Of a stretch of DNA of 64,000 nucleotides, positions 31,826 through 44,745 are shown one piece after another (the stretch's first letter is position 1; every line of letters starts with the position of its first letter). Position numbers and translations under genes: made by a program. The DNA comes from Serripes groenlandicus (taxonomy: Eukaryota > Mollusca > Bivalvia > Cardiida > Cardiidae), in contig JASEVX010000010.1 of NCBI GenBank assembly GCA_031761405.1, positions 34,775,998 through 34,839,997 on the forward strand. Direction: 5' to 3'. A model generated the notes under the pieces. It was not told where the DNA came from, searched no databases, and saw only the letters and a list, made by a program, of their open reading frames with translations.

Positions 31826-34230
31826 TATTATAGGACCTTCATAACATAGAACCTTCATCACTGTATTCAATATACGTTGATCAAATCGCCGTCTCATAAT
31901 ATAGAAACGACATCACTGTATTAAATATACAACGTTTACCAACTCGCCTAATAACATAAAATCTACGTCACTGTTTTCAATATACAACGTTGATCAACTC
32001 GCCTCAAAACATAGAACCTACGTCAATGTATTCAATATACAACGTTGACCTACTCGCCTCAAAGCATAGAACCTACATCACTGTATTCAATATGCAACGT
32101 TGACTAACTCGCCTCATAACATAGAACATACATCAATGTATTTAATATAAAACGTTGACCGATTCACCTCATAACATAGAACCTACATCACTGTATGTAA
32201 TATACAACGTTGACCAACTCGCCTCATAACATAGAACCTACATCCCTGTATTCACTGAACAACGTTGACCCTTTCGCCTCATAACATAGAACCTATATCC
32301 CTGTATTCAAGATAATACTTTGACCAACTCGCCTCATAACATATAACCTACGTCACTGTTTTCAATATACAACGTTGACCAACTCGCCTCAAATAATAGA
32401 ACTTACACTACTGTATTCAATGTACAACGTTGACTGATTCGCCTCATAACACAGAGCCTTTATTACTGTATTCAATATGAAACGTTGACCAACTCGCCTC
32501 ATAACATAAAATCTACGTCACTGTTTTCAATATACAACGTTGATCAACTCACCTCATAGCATAGAACCTACATCACTGTTTTCAATAAAAAACGTTAACC
32601 ACTCGCCTCATAACATAGATCTTACATCACTGTATTTAATATACAACGTTTTCCGACTCGTCTCATAACATAAAACCTACACCACTGTATTCCATATAAA
32701 ACGTTTACCGACTCGCCTCAAAACATAGAACCTACATGACTGTTTTCAATATACAACGTTGACCGATTCGCCTCATAATATATTATCTACATCACTGTAT
32801 TCAATATACAACGTTGACCAACTTACCGAATAATATAGAAACTACATCACAGTATTCAATATACAACGTTAACCAACTTGCCGAATAATATAGAAACTAC
32901 ATCACTGTATTCAATATACAACGTTGACCAACTTGCCGAATAATATAGAAACTACATCACTGTATTCAATGTACAACGTTAACCGATTGGACTTATGAAA
33001 AACCAACAACACTATATTAAATATACAACGTTTAGCGACTCGCCTGATAACATAGAACCTACGTAACAGTATTCATTATACAACGTTCACCGACTTGCCT
33101 CATAACATAGAACCTACATCATTATAGTCAATATACAACATCACCGATTGGCTTCACGTCATATAACCTACATCACTGTTTTCAATATACAACATTGAAC
33201 GACTCGCCTCATTACATAGAACTTACGTCACTGTATTCAATATACGATGTTGACTAACTCGCCTCATAACATAGACTCTACATCAATGTATTCAATATAC
33301 AACGCTGACCGACTCGCCTCATAACATAGAACCTACATCACTGATTCCAATATTCAACGTTGATCGACTCGCCTCATAACATAGAACACACATCACTATG
33401 TGCAATATACAACGTTGACCTACTCGCCTCATAAAATAGAACGTACTTCACTATATGCAACATACAACGTTGACCGACTCGTCTCATAACATAGAACTGA
33501 CATCACTATATGCAATATACAACGTTGACCTACTCGTCTCATAACATAGAATCTACATCACTATATGCAATATACAACATTGATCGACTCGTCTCATAAC
33601 ATAGAACCTAAATCACTGATTTCAATATACAACATTGATCGACTTGTCTCATAACATAGAACCTACATCACTGATTTCAATATACAACGTTGACCGACTC
33701 GTCTCATAACATATAACTTACATCACTGTATGCAATATACAACGTTCATCGACTCGTCTCATAACATAGAACTTACATCACTGTATGCAATATACAACGT
33801 TGACCAACTCGCCTCATATCATAGAACTTACATCACTGTATTCAATATACAACGTTCATTGACACGTATCATAACATAGAACTTACATCACTGTATTCAA
33901 TATACAACGTTCATCGACTCGCCTTATAACATAGAACCTATATCACTGTATTCAATATACAACGTTCATCGACTCGTCTCATAACATAGAACTTACATCA
34001 CCATATTCAATATACAACGTGCATCGACTCGTCTCATAACATAGAACTTACATCACTGTATTCAATATACAACGTTCATCGACTCGTCTCATAACATAGA
34101 ACTTACATCACTGTATTCAATATACAACGTTCATTGACTCGTCTCATAACATAGAACTTACATCACTGTATTCAATATACAACGTTCATTGACTCGTCTC
34201 ATCGACCCGCCTTATAACATAGAACCTATA
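31826..34230. repeat. 55-bp minisatellite array (~43 copies)
   Basis: Consecutive units of 55 bp (for example the AACGTTCATCGACTCG starts at 33,906 and 33,961) with the blocks CAACGTTGACCAACTCGCC, TCATAACATAGAACCTACA and TCACTGTATTCAATATA. Early units (before about 33,000) are more divergent; the last seven (33,850-34,230) are nearly identical with GTTCAT in place of GTTGAC, suggesting recent homogenisation at the right edge. There is no coding frame. It separates the C-terminal sulfotransferase exons from the N-terminal ones. Confidence 0.92.
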
Positions 34231-34621
34231 TCACTGACTGAATATGAACACTGACAGTCTCCTGGTTATCAAAACAGCGACAAGGAGACCGTAGCAAAAA
34301 ATTGAATGCATCTATATAGCAATCTTGCACGTATTCAAATGTCGAAAATTCCGTTTGCTTACAAACACATGCCTGTACAGTTGGTTTTAAGGAATGCTCA
34401 TTCCTTTGGGGATTTTTGGGTAGTTTATACCTTTAAATGTTGAACAAGGAACATATAGGCTGGTTGATTTTCTCTTGTCTGAATTTCACAAAATATCGAG
34501 AGTATATCACCGTTTTCAAAGAATTATTTCTTACAGCCAGATCTCGGAAACATAATTAAATTATTCATATACATATCACTGCATTAGACTCCGTGACTCT
34601 GTACAGTTTACTTCATTAAAA
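34231..34621. other. Short gene-free stretch
   Basis: Nothing recognisable between the minisatellite and the inverted exon-1 copy. Confidence 0.35.
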
Positions 34622-34819
34622 TTATTGTCTTGAGCTTAACGTTCCCTCAGTATGTGTATCATCATTTAAGTTGGAAACTGTAACTTTTGCAGTCCCCTCA
34701 TTCTGTGACATAATTATTCCTATCAATCGATTCAGGTTACTGGTAACATAAAAAACATTGATGATATAAACACAGAACACTATTGCTAAATACACTATTG
34801 TCTTCTTTAACGTCCTCAT
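34622..34819 (-). pseudogene. Inverted duplicate of the sulfotransferase first exon
   Basis: The minus-strand frame begins MRTLKKTIVYLAIVFCVYII, almost the same as the plus-strand exon 1 at 35,870 (MRTFKKTIVYLAMLFCVYII), and encodes the same signal anchor at residues 8-25. Homology extends about 40 bp into the 5' leader: both have AATGAGAATATAC then GGGAA and TTACAAGTATGAGGACGTT. After EGTLSSRQ the frame meets TAA with no good GT donor, while the plus copy continues to a donor. No further minus-strand sulfotransferase exons were found to the left, where the minisatellite lies. It is most likely a stray inverted exon copy; a short secreted or anchored peptide cannot be excluded. Confidence 0.7.
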
Positions 34820-35869
34820 ACTTGTAAGGCGTTCCCTTGTCGTATATTCTCATTTACATGTTCATATTGATTAATCACTTTCTGTAAAGGTGCAAACATT
34901 TTGTTGTGCACTTTGTAACCCACGTGTCGCCTGTTCAAATGTGTAAAGTACTATAGCCCAGATCTTTAGGTAACACTTTCAAAACACATTGGGTCTCAAA
35001 GCAATCATGTTTCTAAATAAGTATATATAGCACAGAATAGAAAATGGCAAATCAAATTAATCAATTTTCTTCGACCATTTGACAGCAGCACATTATTGAC
35101 TGCATTCCCACTTGCAAAAGACGCATTCCCGACTCACTATATGATTATTGTATACTTCAATATTGTTTCTCTTATTTTCCATATAAAACAGATACAGTAT
35201 CTGTATGCTAATATTGCACACATTGATATTGCACTAAGATCCGCTAAGATCGATACTATTTCTATATACCGTTACTAAGTATTGCAGTTCAAAGACATAT
35301 TTGTGTGTAGATTCGCTATAAATATTAAAAAACGCTTTACCTCAGAAGCTGATGTGTTTCGTTGACGTTTTACATCGTTCATCTGACTAGTAAATTAAAA
35401 GTACCAACACGATCAAGAGGGATATAAGAAATCAAATGCATATATAGGAAATATCGTTTAACGCAACCAGTTATCGGTAACTTCCGATGCATTTATCACT
35501 CTACCGTCGCTATCTCCTGTTGGTGCTATGTATAGTTATTCATATGTCACATATTTGGGTTTTTCTCGTCACATGCGGAAATTCCAAATGGAAGCAAAAC
35601 ATTACAACAATCGCGGGCGATATTATAACAGTTAGAATGCAGTCAATTATGTTTTGCAGTCAAATTGTCGAAAACTAGGCTATAATACGTTACACATTTG
35701 AACAGTTGACACGTAGTGCACAACAAAATGCATGCAGCTGTTATAGAAAATGAATAATCAATTTGTATATGTAAACAGAGACTAAGTTTATATTTATGTA
35801 CATAGAAACAATGTGTGTATATATCTCTGATGTAAATGAGAATATACTACCAGGGAATGCTTTACAAGT

Positions 35870-38223
35870 ATGAGGACGTTTAAGAAGACAATAGTGTATT
35901 TAGCAATGTTGTTCTGTGTTTATATCATAAATTTTTGTTATTTTAAATTCGAATCTATGAAACGTGACAGTAACCTGAATCAATTGATACGAATTATGCC
36001 ACAAAATTCTGAAGGAATGTTAAGCTATAGAAACATGGAGTCTAATGCAGTGGTATGTATATGAATCATGTCATTATTTTATATCATTAATACACTTTAA
36101 TAATCGAATTTTCAACCACTTGGTCTTAATCAAGATTTAAAAAAGATGACAACGGAAACTCAAGCGCAGTTCATTCCTGAGTCGAAGAGATCAACTTATT
36201 TTCCGAAGCCTGGCTTTAAGACATAATTCTTTGAAGACGGTGATATGTTGTAAAAGTATAATTTAAATATTTTTTTCTAAAATCAGAGAACCCCCAAACC
36301 TCTATGCTATATAGATGCATATTTTCTTTATGTTACGGTCGCTGCTTTGACAGCAAGGTATATCCCCCAGATACTGTAAGCGTTCATTTTCTTTCAGTCT
36401 TCAGAAAAACACATTCTCGATCGGAAGTTGATGTTTATACATTAAATAAAACTTATATAGCTGTGCACATTTTGATTTTATTCATCAACGTTTTTAAACT
36501 TTGAATATTCGCAATTGAATTAGTTTAGATCATGATCATGTGGTCAGATAAGCAGATTTATTAAGAACTGTGCGTAAAACCATGCATCAACTTAAACAAC
36601 AAATGCACGGGAAAATGGTGGATTGGTACGATTTTCTTAAATAACATGGTCAATTTGGAATATCTAACAATACCCACATAAAAAAAACACACAAAATGGG
36701 CCGATTGCCAATTGAGCAACATGGAATAGCCGTTGGACTTGCCAAGGCCGGTGTCATCTGAGGTTAGTTAAAAACAAATACCTTATTTTTAATAATCCAA
36801 ACAAATGTTTAAATAAATGTCGGCTACGAATCCAATGATTTAAGTTCTGCTGTCAAATAGCTTTGAGTGTTTTTGAACTTATTGTCATATGGATTGTTTT
36901 ACGGTAACCTATTGGAAGTTTTCGTTTTGAAACTGTTTCGAACAGACTTATGGCCAGCTTTCTATCAATAGGTTGCCTCGTACCGGATTCATTCACATCA
37001 GCCAATTTCTTGTCAATCTTTCCCCCCTTGTTATCCGTTTTTCGAAGTCTCCACACGTTTTTCTTAAGCGTATGGCGGATTCCGCTTAATATCTCTTGCT
37101 CTCTTGCACATATACTGAGAGTCGACGATTTGAAAATCGTCGTATCTAATCGCCTTATCATTGTCAGAAAGCATTTTAAGAAATCATTCAATATGTGTGA
37201 ATGGTGAGACTCATTCACCTCGTTAATTGTTGAACGCTTTTCTTTATTAGTGCTGCATAATCAGCTCTTGATTTCCCTTAATTTATCGGTGCAAGTTGCT
37301 ATCTTTGTCATGCTTACATAAGGGAAATTTGACTTTCTATGTGCTATCCCATGATGCAACTCAGTTTTATTATTACTAGTGCACAGTTGTTCCATTGTAT
37401 TTCACTTCCTCTGTGCCATGCAATGATGCAACTCAGTACTATCTCTATTTCGCAGTGTGTCGCCTGGGGGCCGTTTTATCAAAGGTCCTAAGGCCGGTCT
37501 TAGTTAGGACCATATTAATAAAACGGGGCCCTAGATTGCATGACTGTTCATCGTTCACTCCTGCGATTTGGCAGACTCTGGATATGTTCCCCTCTCCGCA
37601 TGGGTTTTTAAGATACATAGCGCACATATGTTTCCTACCAGTCAGGCATCCAATTCAATTACAAATTATTATTAATTAAAGTAAAGTAAACTGAATTTAT
37701 TCATTCATTCCCACTCATATCCTAATTGGTTTAAGAGCATCATAAAAAATGAATGAAGATTATTATTTTAATCAAATCATTTCTCTATTTGGTAAAGCTT
37801 GATCGATTCATATACTGACATGACAAACCGATACATATTACATTAAATACTACGTCAACGTTCAGTTTATACCAACTCAATCAACATAAGCTAACTATAG
37901 AATTACGTAGATAGATTCATGAAATAGCGTGATAAAAATAATTACGGGCGAGTTGTATTAGGGCGAGTTTAATTTTTGGCGAGTTATCTTTGTGGTGAGT
38001 TGTCGAGTTGTTCATTTAATATTACAGGTACCATGGACGTATGATGAACGTTTCAAGAACCCTTGTTGGTATGAGAAAGATGGTCTGCATTGTCTACCCT
38101 ACTACTTCATCATCGGAGTGAAGAAATGTGGAACTACAGCCTTATATTGCTATCTGATTAAACACCCCGAATCGATACGTCTTTTTAAAAAGGAGCCGCA
38201 ATTCTTTTCTGGAAACGGAAATA
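35870..38223 (+). CDS. N-terminal exons of a type II membrane carbohydrate sulfotransferase (CHST15-like)
   Basis: Exon 1 is 35,870-36,052 (61 codons, donor GTATGT, phase 0) and exon 2 is 38,028-38,223 (acceptor ATTACAG, donor GTAAGT, leaving phase 1). Residues 1-7 are basic, 8-25 form the signal anchor, and the luminal stem runs to about 61. Exon 2 opens with VPWTYDERFKNPCWYE, then PYYFIIGVKKCGTTALYCYL (85-104). There GVKKCGTTALY is the 5'-phosphosulfate-binding loop for PAPS, followed by HPESIRLFKKEPQFFSGN. The matching intron phases and the CHST15-like order support the joining. Downstream exons (3'-phosphate site and the C-terminal block) were not recognised up to 58 kb, so the gene is either continued beyond very long introns or broken. 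It is a sister of the gene ending at 31,341. Confidence 0.75.
37466..37531. repeat. Small hairpin repeat
   Basis: GGGGCCGTTTTAT and AAAGGTCCTAA on the left pair with TTAGGACC and ATAAAACGGGGCCC on the right, within intron 1 of the sulfotransferase gene. It looks like a very short MITE or the end of one. Confidence 0.55.
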
Positions 38224-38349
38224 GTAAGTTTATGAAAGACCTATCCTTAGATGTTTTGCATATTAATAGACTAGACTGAACAATATATATACAAGGTACA
38301 TAGGTATTAAGATTATTCAATTTACAAGATATGCGATGAATAATTGAAT

Positions 38350-38580
38350 ATTTGGTGTGTTTAGTGCCGTTTGCGATGGAATTTGAGATATATCACGGCC
38401 AGTTCACCTACTGTGGCGATTCCAGTGTTTGCGAGAGGTTAACACCAGTAGTTGTTACAGAATTCTTCCCAGGTAACTGGCTATTTTTCCAAATAGACAA
38501 TTTAGCTCTCTGTTTAATGCCTAACTGTGCTAGTCACACAACTTGTTATGAATCATCGAGCCTGACTTTGAACCTACGAT
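38350..38580 (-). repeat. Degenerate SINE
   Basis: Retains TATCACGGCCAGTTCACCTAC and later ACACAACTTGTTATGAATC and GACTTTGAACCTACGAT, in the same order as the SINE at 50,076-50,358 but heavily mutated and without clear target-site duplications. Confidence 0.55.
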
Positions 38581-41500
38581 AAATATATAGTGTGCCTTGT
38601 TTGGCAAAAGCTTGGAATTTCGAATATAGAATGAGAAGGTATTTCAGAACAAAATAAGTCATTGATGCAATCTCAATAAATTTTATTTGCGGTTTTATTT
38701 CAAAGATGGCGGATAGCATATCTGATCTAATTTGGTTGTACAGACTTTATTTGCCTCATATATGTATATGTCAATAACAGTTCTTCGAATCCTGGTTAAA
38801 GGATAGCAGATTTTCAAAACAAAAATCTCATAAGCGTTCATTGCAAACCCGTCACTTCGAGTTAAGTGGTGATTTACATATATACAAAAAGAGTCATGGT
38901 AGCCAATTATATTAACGGAAAACCCATGCACTTTGTGGTGCACCTGCTACATGTATGAATGGTTGTCAGCTAATTAGACATTTAAAAATTAAAAATGATG
39001 ATCATTTTTCAAGTTGACTACCATTTCTGGTTTTCAATTACATTTGTTCAATAATACTGTTCAAAGCTGATGGAAAAAAAAACAGTATCAAAATCAAATT
39101 ATGCCTGTTGAAAATTCCAATAAAAGGATGGCGAGTCAAGTACTTAGCGCTCTCGACCGACAGTTCCTATGCCTCACTAAACACAAGTACCCTGACACGG
39201 TTATTATTATAAGCATAACACTCTTTAATCGATAGATGTTTACAGTCTATCCAAAGAGAAAAGTTTTAACTATGACCAGAGTATTGCTAAGAATGTGAGC
39301 GAAATAAATAAAGTTTAGTTAACATTGTTTTCATGATACGGGATTTAATTCCCAAATCATGAAAACAATGTTTATTAAACTATATATTATATACTCCATG
39401 ATAATTTTCGTTTTTAAACGACAATACCCCTGTGCAGCTAATTTATTTTTAGCTCAGAAGTGGAGAGATCTGAATGACGTAATCTGCCAGTTTTGTAGTG
39501 ACGTCACTATATATATATATATATATATATACATATATATTTTACGCATTAGGCAGACCCGAAGTATATATAGACCATCATTAGGCAGACCTCCAACTTA
39601 GGCAGACCTTTTATGGTCTGCCTAATTTCCATCTATTCTTTCGGAGTTGACTAAAGGTACTTAGTTGTCATTTTTTCACCAGAATCGACTCAACACGTAA
39701 CCCCCTTCACAAATATTTTGGAATAAGTAACTAAATGTAAGAACAAAATGTGTTTTTTTTACTTTAAAATTTGCCAGTATATATTTGTGTTATACCTGTT
39801 TCCAGAGTTAGGCAGACCTTTTTATTTTTGAATTATTTTTTAAAATCGAGTGTATATTTTTAGTTTTTCTTTTTCTGTATCATTTTGAGCCAGTGATTGA
39901 CAAAAGCTGAGAATTATATTGAAAAAAAATGAAAAATAAAGAAAAATCAATATTTGTCCCATTACTGGCAACGAGATTTGTATATTTGTTTCAAATTGTC
40001 CGTTACGGCACATCGGCATGCTTCGGGTCTTTTCGATGGTTTAAAATGGCGGCACTGTCATACAGGGAAGCGATTCTCATACGGTAAGTGATTTTATTTT
40101 GCTGTTTCAGTTATTTGATTGTTATTAATTCTGTAAACTCGACAGTATAAGTTCTTCTGTGTTAAAAACGATTTTTTACCGCACGATTTGTTTTCTTTAT
40201 TTGGGATAGAAGCTGTTGGAATGTTCGAGCTCAAGTCACCTCGCTCCTAAAATTTAAATCTTTTCTTAGGCTTCTTTTAATCTTTTAATCATATTCGACA
40301 AACCATTAGAAATTAATGCACTACCGGCGAATTCATACCCCAGTCAAAACTTTTCAAATTTATTGTTAGCGTTTCAAACTAGAGTTTGATATTAACCGAG
40401 AGGCCAATTTTTATGAAAAAGATCTATCCCTTTTTGGGCATTGGGTTTTGGAACTTGATGTTCCGGGACAGGTGATATTAGACTACGGCCTCATATGGTC
40501 TATCAATTAACTGATTAATATATGCATTTACTAAACACAATAACTTCAGCAGTGATCCGTTATGGAGATTTTTAAAATAAATTTGAGCCATTAAAACTGG
40601 GGTGGGGTGGGGGGCTTATTTTTTATTTTATGTATGTTAAAACAAAAAAAATATACTGGCCCTATTTGAAATTAAATTTGCTCACATTTTGAATAACCCA
40701 GTCCTCTACTAAGTTTAATTGTGTTAAAAATTTATACAAATATGCTAGTTCATGATTGTGGTGTTTTTAGAAATTATGTTATTAATTTGAGAAAACTTAC
40801 CTCTCGTGTTGTTCACATTTGACTGTCATTCGCCAAGCTCGCTTAGTACCAATATTCAATGTCAACCCCATATTATGGTGATAGTGACAACTTTAAAAAA
40901 TCTACTTGTACAAAAGTACTGGTCCATAAGATATAAACGTTTGCAGTTAATGAGTATAGAAACTTTATATATATTCGAAATTCCAGATCCACAAACAGGT
41001 TTTTTCGGCACCACCAATTTGTTCAAGAATGAATATATCCCTTAACACACAGGTACATGTATGTAACTATAATTGCTAGAATTGATTTGATAAATCTTTC
41101 TCAAATCTGGTGATTTTCAGTTCTCCAATTCTAATTTTGTTTAATCATAAATTTATAAAAAAAAAAAAAAATAACATACACAAACTTCATTGATTCTCAA
41201 AGAATTGAAAATGCACTCATACTATTAACATTATTGAATATGATTCAAAACATGTTTTTAACCCCTTTTCATTTATAGGCAGATTCTGATGTATTTGCTA
41301 AAGGAACAGACTTCACGAAATCTTTTGAAACCTATCAGCCCAAAAGCTCATTTCTCCTTTGTTTCCTTCTTTGCTCAACCAATTATTGCATGAAAACGTG
41401 TCAGTCCGAAAGAATTTTTGTCAGTCAGGACTGGAGGACTGACGTCTTTTGCGTAGACTGAAGGAATTGTTCTTTCATACATGTATGAGTTTCCATAGAT

Positions 41501-42167
41501 GTTTTCAAAACATTTTCATTATTTGCAATTGGCCTCAATTTTGGAAAGCATTCCATAATATATATATATGACAGATTATGAAGCAACTTCTCTGTTGTAG
41601 TTTGTGCAGAATTTAAAAGTTATGATGGCTGAAAAATGGCCTTTAGAAGCACAAAATCAATATACTTTTTAGCATTGGACACTAACATTTCCAACTTTGA
41701 AAGAACAGAAAAAGATTGAACACTGTCATTATATATACCATTATTCTATACAACAATAAATGTGTTATTTTTAGATCCTGAGATATTTGGCGTGCAACCT
41801 GAACCTTTCCTGCTCAAAATGTTTTGTCCGTTATATTTGAAGAGCGATAGCCTGCATAATTAGGACAGGACCATCTCTCCCCTTTGTTTCGCAACTGTTT
41901 TGCGTTTATACATAATTTACTTGCTATGTGAACCCCTATTATTTTCTTTTCACAAGTATTAATAATTATTTTTGCATAGAGTGGTTGTAGCCATGGTGCA
42001 GGCTTAAAATGGTGTCAATTTGTAGCAAGTATCTTCTTCTATCCTCACTGACTAAAACGTCTTTCTGAACAATAGCTTTGTTTCCAGCCTCTATTGTTTG
42101 CCTTATTTCCTAAATAACTCATTATTCAATGTGGTAAAAGCCTCTGCCACAATATTTGCAGTTTTTG
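38581..42167. other. Gene-free stretch with short simple repeats
   Basis: Holds an (AT)n tract at 39,508-39,540, a TTAGGCAGACC motif repeated in both orientations between 39,549 and 39,625 and at 39,806 (including the palindrome TTAGGCAGACC...GGTCTGCCTAA at 39,598-39,625), a poly-A run at 41,155-41,172 and a decayed MITE copy near 41,270. A possible first exon (ATG 40,046, GTAAGT at 40,084) is discussed under findings. No other coding signal. Confidence 0.45.
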
Positions 42168-42345
42168 GCTCTACTGGCCAAAGGCCTGGGCCCGTATTCA
42201 CCAACACATCTAAATTCGATTTTCGGACTAAATCTAAATTATCTGACTAAATTACGTCGATTTAGATTTGGTCCGTATTCACCAACGCGTCTAAATTGTA
42301 AATCAGACTAAATATTTAGATTTTCGGACTAAATATTTAGGCCGC
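42168..42345. repeat. Fragment of the GGCTCTACTGGCC element followed by CCCGTATTCACCAAC repeats
   Basis: 42,168-42,191 (GGCTCTACTGGCCAAAGGCC) is the first few bases of the element seen whole at 45,959-46,635. It is followed by two copies of CGTATTCACCAAC(A/G)C(A/G)TCTAAAT with inverted GGACTAAAT segments, which fold into imperfect hairpins. Confidence 0.5.
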
Positions 42346-43364
42346 TTCGGGGCATGCTAAATTAGCCGACTAAATTGGAAACAAAATAGCGACTGTTTTG
42401 TGCCCATCACTAGAATATTTCAAATTGACTTTTAATAGGTGTAAAACCAAAATTTGGGGTCGAAAAGGGTTTGTAAGCGAGTCATTTATAGTTGTCTCCC
42501 GTTTCTAGCAGAAAAAAAGGACACACTTCCGGCCTGTGTCAAAAAAGGAATTCTGAGGTAGCGCGGACCCTCGCTTTAATATGCTGGATTGTTGATATTT
42601 TCGGGGAAAAAACGACACTTAGGTGTTTGAACACCTATACTGCCACATAAAGCTTAATAGTTGGATACCGAGTGAAGGATATTTATAATCAAAGATGTCG
42701 GATTACAAACGAACAGTCTCGAGTCGACGAAAATGATGTGAACTCGTGTCGTTAGCATTCAGAAATTCAGGAAACATATTTCAATGATCATGTAGGATAC
42801 GAAAGACCGACAAGAGAGACAATGTGGGCATGTCTATAATGTTCATACAGTCAACATCAATCCTAAATCGGCCAATCTTACACTGGTAAGTTTTTCAATG
42901 AAACAAACAATATACAATTCAATGGGTGGGGTGATTGTGATTTCATAATCTGTTGCTCTTGATTTGTGTCAAGGGTTGATTCTTTTAACACAAACTGCCA
43001 ATCGTTTCACCTGCATTTTATTTGCATGACTTGAAGAGGACATTTAAAGCTGCACTCTTATAGAAATTCATAAAAAAAATAAGTAAAATAACAATTGTTT
43101 TCCCTTATAAACCTTTATGAGGACATGTTTGATTCTAATTAGACTGTAGTATGAGAAAGCTTTCATATTTTAATTATTTAAATAAAGTTGTTTTTCCCTG
43201 CTCTGTAGGTACCGATTAAGGAATTGCAAGAAATAACGGGAACTAAATTATACCTCTTTAAAGGTTGGTGTCTAATACAAACATTCGGGGCTGGGGGAGA
43301 TATAGTGTACACAAGTCAACTGTTATAAAAATAACTCAGTTCATTGAAGCACAGATACACAATA

Positions 43365-43607
43365 AGTCTGTTTATCTAGTGTTAAAGCATTATACAATTA
43401 TGCTGTGTATGGGATATAGATGATTTCAGGTATGTCACAGAAAACTAACATTCTCTTATTTCCTAATAGTGAAGACACTGATCATAGTGCATAAGTACAT
43501 ACCGATCTTCACTATTATGAAATAAGAGAATCGTATTTTCTTGTGACATACCGTAAATCATCTTATAAACAGCATAATTAGTTTAGCACTAGATAAACAT
43601 TTACTTG
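43365..43607. repeat. Long imperfect inverted repeat (hairpin)
   Basis: The left arm (about 43,365-43,476) with GTTTATCTAGTGTTAAAGCA, GGTATGTCACAGAAAACTA and TCTTATTTCCTAATAGTGAAG pairs with the right arm (about 43,503-43,607), which holds CTTCACTATTATGAAATAAG and TTGTGACATACCGTAAATCA. Arms exceed 100 bp and the loop is about 27 bp. A third half-copy of the GGTATGTCACAGAAAACT motif lies at 43,747. Confidence 0.75.
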
Positions 43608-43745
43608 ACCGCCTCGATGATGATGTGGAAGAGCGTCCACCTCGGATGCGGGCGGTCACAGGTTTGATACCTTGCCGGGTCATACTACATTCAAATTGAT
43701 AGTAAAGCTGCTTTCCGTGGCGCTGAGGGTTGCGTAAGTAATTTC
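43608..43745 (+). repeat. tRNA-derived SINE fragment
   Basis: A tRNA-like head with GGAAGAGCGTCCACCTCGGAT and box-B-like AGGTTTGATACCTTGCCGG is followed by GGTCATACTACA and TTTCCGTGGCGCTGAGGGTT. It lies between the hairpin arms at 43.5 kb and the third half-copy of that repeat, so it probably inserted into it. Confidence 0.55.
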
Positions 43746-44662
43746 AGGTATGTCACAGAAAACTGAGGAAACAAGATAATGTTAGTTGTCTGTGACTTTC
43801 CATAAACAGCATTTGTATTACTTTAAAAGCTCTAGATACACATACTTATTGTGTATACAATGTATATGCCTCATTGAACTGAGTGTGTTTTTATAACAGT
43901 TATGTACATTTTATCTCAACACGGTTTGTATATGACATCCAACCTTTTAATACATTCCGGAATGAAAATGTACATGAACGGCTCCGTTTTTAAAATTCTG
44001 AAATCTTGGAGAAAAGTATAATTTGTGAGTGTGGGTTCTTGGGTAACATGTTTGTGGTTAATCCCAAACCCATTCAGCTTCTTACTTTTAAAAAAATCGA
44101 TTTGAACTTTTGAATGAGTTTTCTTCCCTCTGGATAGAAATGCCACTTTAAAATGGAACTGTGTTCATATCAGACAGTCGAGTGTTTTTGTTTTGTGTTT
44201 GAGTATTGTTGCAGTTGGATCACTGACTGATGAGTGTTATTTAGTATTCTGATGGTCTCGGCCCATTTTTGTCATCCCATATTCAAAAATCGTATCATTG
44301 TAGGGACTGTTAAGATATATGTAAAGTCTGTTGTTTGGATATTTATAATTTACCCATTGCCTGAGCATGGGTGCTGCATATTCACAGATTTATTTGTGAT
44401 TTATTTCCAATTTCCTAGTAGTAATGCTCTCAAATGCTGCGCGTTACTGTTTAATATACTGATCAATATAAAACAAGTAGAGCTACATGCATTTCCATTT
44501 TTGTGGAAGGATGGATGCATCTGTCACAAAATGACATGACATAGATGGTCAGCAAATACTAGTTCATTAAGAACTCAAAAATGGTTGACACAGCTCAATA
44601 TTTGCAAAAAAAGACCATAAACTGGTTAGTTCACAATTCATTTCACACCATACATCTATAGT

Positions 44663-44745
44663 TAACACTTTTCCACATACAGATGCTTTCCTATGACTCT
44701 GTAGCAGATTTGTCTGTCATGAGCAATTTCTCTTGCCACAGTACT
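44663..44745. repeat. Degenerate TTAA-type MITE fragment
   Basis: Retains TTAACACTTTTCCACATACAG, TCTGTAGCAGA and GAGCAATTTCTC, with the remainder decayed. Confidence 0.4.

Noticed and set aside
31826..34230. CRISPR-like regular array
   Set aside because: Units are contiguous 55-bp tandem repeats without unique spacers, in a eukaryotic, intron-containing context.
36853..37218. 121-codon minus-strand frame overlapping an 85-codon plus-strand frame
   Set aside because: It is basic and lacks a recognisable motif, has no splice or promoter context, and lies in a sulfotransferase intron. Length alone is not enough in DNA of this size.
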